Shown: positions 63,701 through 64,000 of the stretch, one piece after another
Layout: every line of letters begins with the position of its first letter
How positions within the stretch are numbered: position 1 is the stretch's first letter
Source of the DNA: Morinoia aosen
Taxonomy: Eukaryota; Arthropoda; Malacostraca; Amphipoda; Talitridae
DNA: 64,000 nucleotides
Reading direction: 5' to 3'
Assembly: GCA_030386875.1 (NCBI GenBank)
Contig: CM059562.1
Span: 26,219,000-26,282,999 of the forward strand
Translations under genes and position numbers: made by a program
The notes under the pieces: model-generated
Told to the model about the DNA's origin: nothing
Seen by the model: the letters and a program-made list of their open reading frames with translations, nothing else
Database searches by the model: none

Positions 63701-64000
63701 GGTTCACACGATCCTGTGAGCATTGATCGATTAAAAGTCGCATACACTTCTGATCATAGTGTAACTTATAACTCATCATCCTCTCCGCAGATTTCCCTTC
63801 CCAATGAGACTCGATCATATCTACCATCTCAGCTTCCTCAGTTGGCTGCCTTGTTGCCTAGTCAACTTGAGTGTAACCCTTTCTACGTGTCTGTACATTC
63901 AAACCCTATCTCTAACCCTGTCGTAGATTCTAACTCTAGTCCTCTCACTGACACAGCGACAAGTCTGGAGAGACCAGACGAGCCCGCTGCAGTAACTCCT
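60734..64000 (+). pseudogene. pol: pol: protease, reverse transcriptase, RNase H, integrase (two in-frame stops)
   Basis: A single frame throughout. Protease: FLIDTGSSVSIIPA (about 60863-60904). RT: primer-grip and palm blocks GEFRPCGDFRRLN, FSKIDLQSAFHQI (catalytic Asp) and YVYLDDILVAS (catalytic YLDD). RNase H: DASSTAVGAVLQQ, FGRELLAIY and YTDHKPL. Integrase: H-x-H zinc motif HYHSFSHPG with CHACQ, then DLVGPLP (first Asp), THDRGSQF (second Asp) and NGLIERVHRDL (Glu). The frame remains open to the window end with a Ser/Pro-rich tail. In-frame TAA at 62591-62593 separates RNase H from integrase, and TAG at 63086-63088 lies between the first and second integrase Asp. All catalytic residues are otherwise present, so decay is slight. 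Confidence 0.92.
60764..60806 (+). promoter_or_regulatory. Predicted -1 ribosomal frameshift signal at the gag-pol overlap
   Basis: GGGAAAC at 60764-60770 is in the gag phase as G GGA AAC, the canonical X XXY YYZ slippery pattern. After a 7-base spacer, 60778-60785 (GCGACGCA) can pair with 60799-60806 (TGCGTTGC), an 8-bp stem with one G-U and a 13-base loop. The pol frame is -1 to gag and is open from 60734, so the slip lies in the 55-base overlap, 16 bases before the gag stop. Confidence 0.7.

Larger units (their letters stand above)
55201..64000 (+). mobile_element. Ty3/gypsy LTR retrotransposon, 3' end outside the window
   Basis: Order: putative 5' LTR, primer-binding site, leader, gag, then pol with protease, RT, RNase H and integrase. 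The left border is fixed by the sudden end of element B' at 55200. The gag finger is of the CHCC kind (CWYHMKFGDQARKCASRYC), which with the pol order suggests the CsRn1-like group of arthropods and flatworms (inference). No second LTR is visible, so the element runs past 64000. It is inactive as it stands: a DNA transposon splits gag, and pol has two in-frame stops. Confidence 0.88.

Overview
The window looks like arthropod (probably insect or crustacean) nuclear DNA. It is AT-rich, its protein-coding genes are split by 0.4-6 kb introns, and most of the sequence is transposable elements and their relics. These include an I/Jockey-group LINE, Tc1 and DUF4817-type transposons, hAT and piggyBac/TTAA elements, and a Ty3/gypsy element with a CHCC gag finger. 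No bacterial gene, tRNA, rRNA or CRISPR array was seen. The exact taxon cannot be told from the sequence.

Layout. 1-5.6 kb is a decayed LINE. 5.7-14.4 kb is a block of non-autonomous DNA elements and tandem repeats, including a 2.35-kb hAT element (10809-13160) inserted into an antisense LINE fragment. 15.8-22.1 kb holds TMEM223 on + (three coding exons). Its second intron carries a SINE-like copy split by a hairpin element, a dead DUF4817-type transposon and a dead Tc1. 22.5-33.9 kb holds a second + gene of the TMEM70/TMEM186/TMEM223 family with the same exon plan. 36.1-49.0 kb holds TBC1D20 on -, convergent with that gene, in seven coding exons with a long N-terminal extension. 49.0-53.1 kb is a chain of three TTAA-type (piggyBac-like) elements that share their TTAA boundaries. 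From 54.4 kb there is another TTAA element, interrupted at 55201 by a Ty3/gypsy retrotransposon that runs off the right end. That retrotransposon is itself interrupted at gag codon 7 by a 1.83-kb DNA transposon.

Host genes. TMEM223 and its neighbour encode small two-pass, probably mitochondrial membrane proteins and look like an old tandem duplication. TBC1D20 is a Rab-GAP with a C-terminal membrane anchor. There is no operon-like functional cluster.

The most interesting material is in the mobile DNA: (1) a DNA transposon family with CAGGGTGCGTACAG ends and 6-bp target duplications, present as a 1.83-kb transposase-bearing copy and a nearly identical 0.75-kb deletion derivative; (2) the shared-TTAA chain; (3) a SINE-like family of about 12 copies with 11-15 bp target duplications, mostly in the sense orientation of the host genes; (4) a textbook-looking -1 frameshift signal between gag and pol. 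Most boundaries were found by reading for inverted and direct repeats by eye, so similarity statements are approximate.
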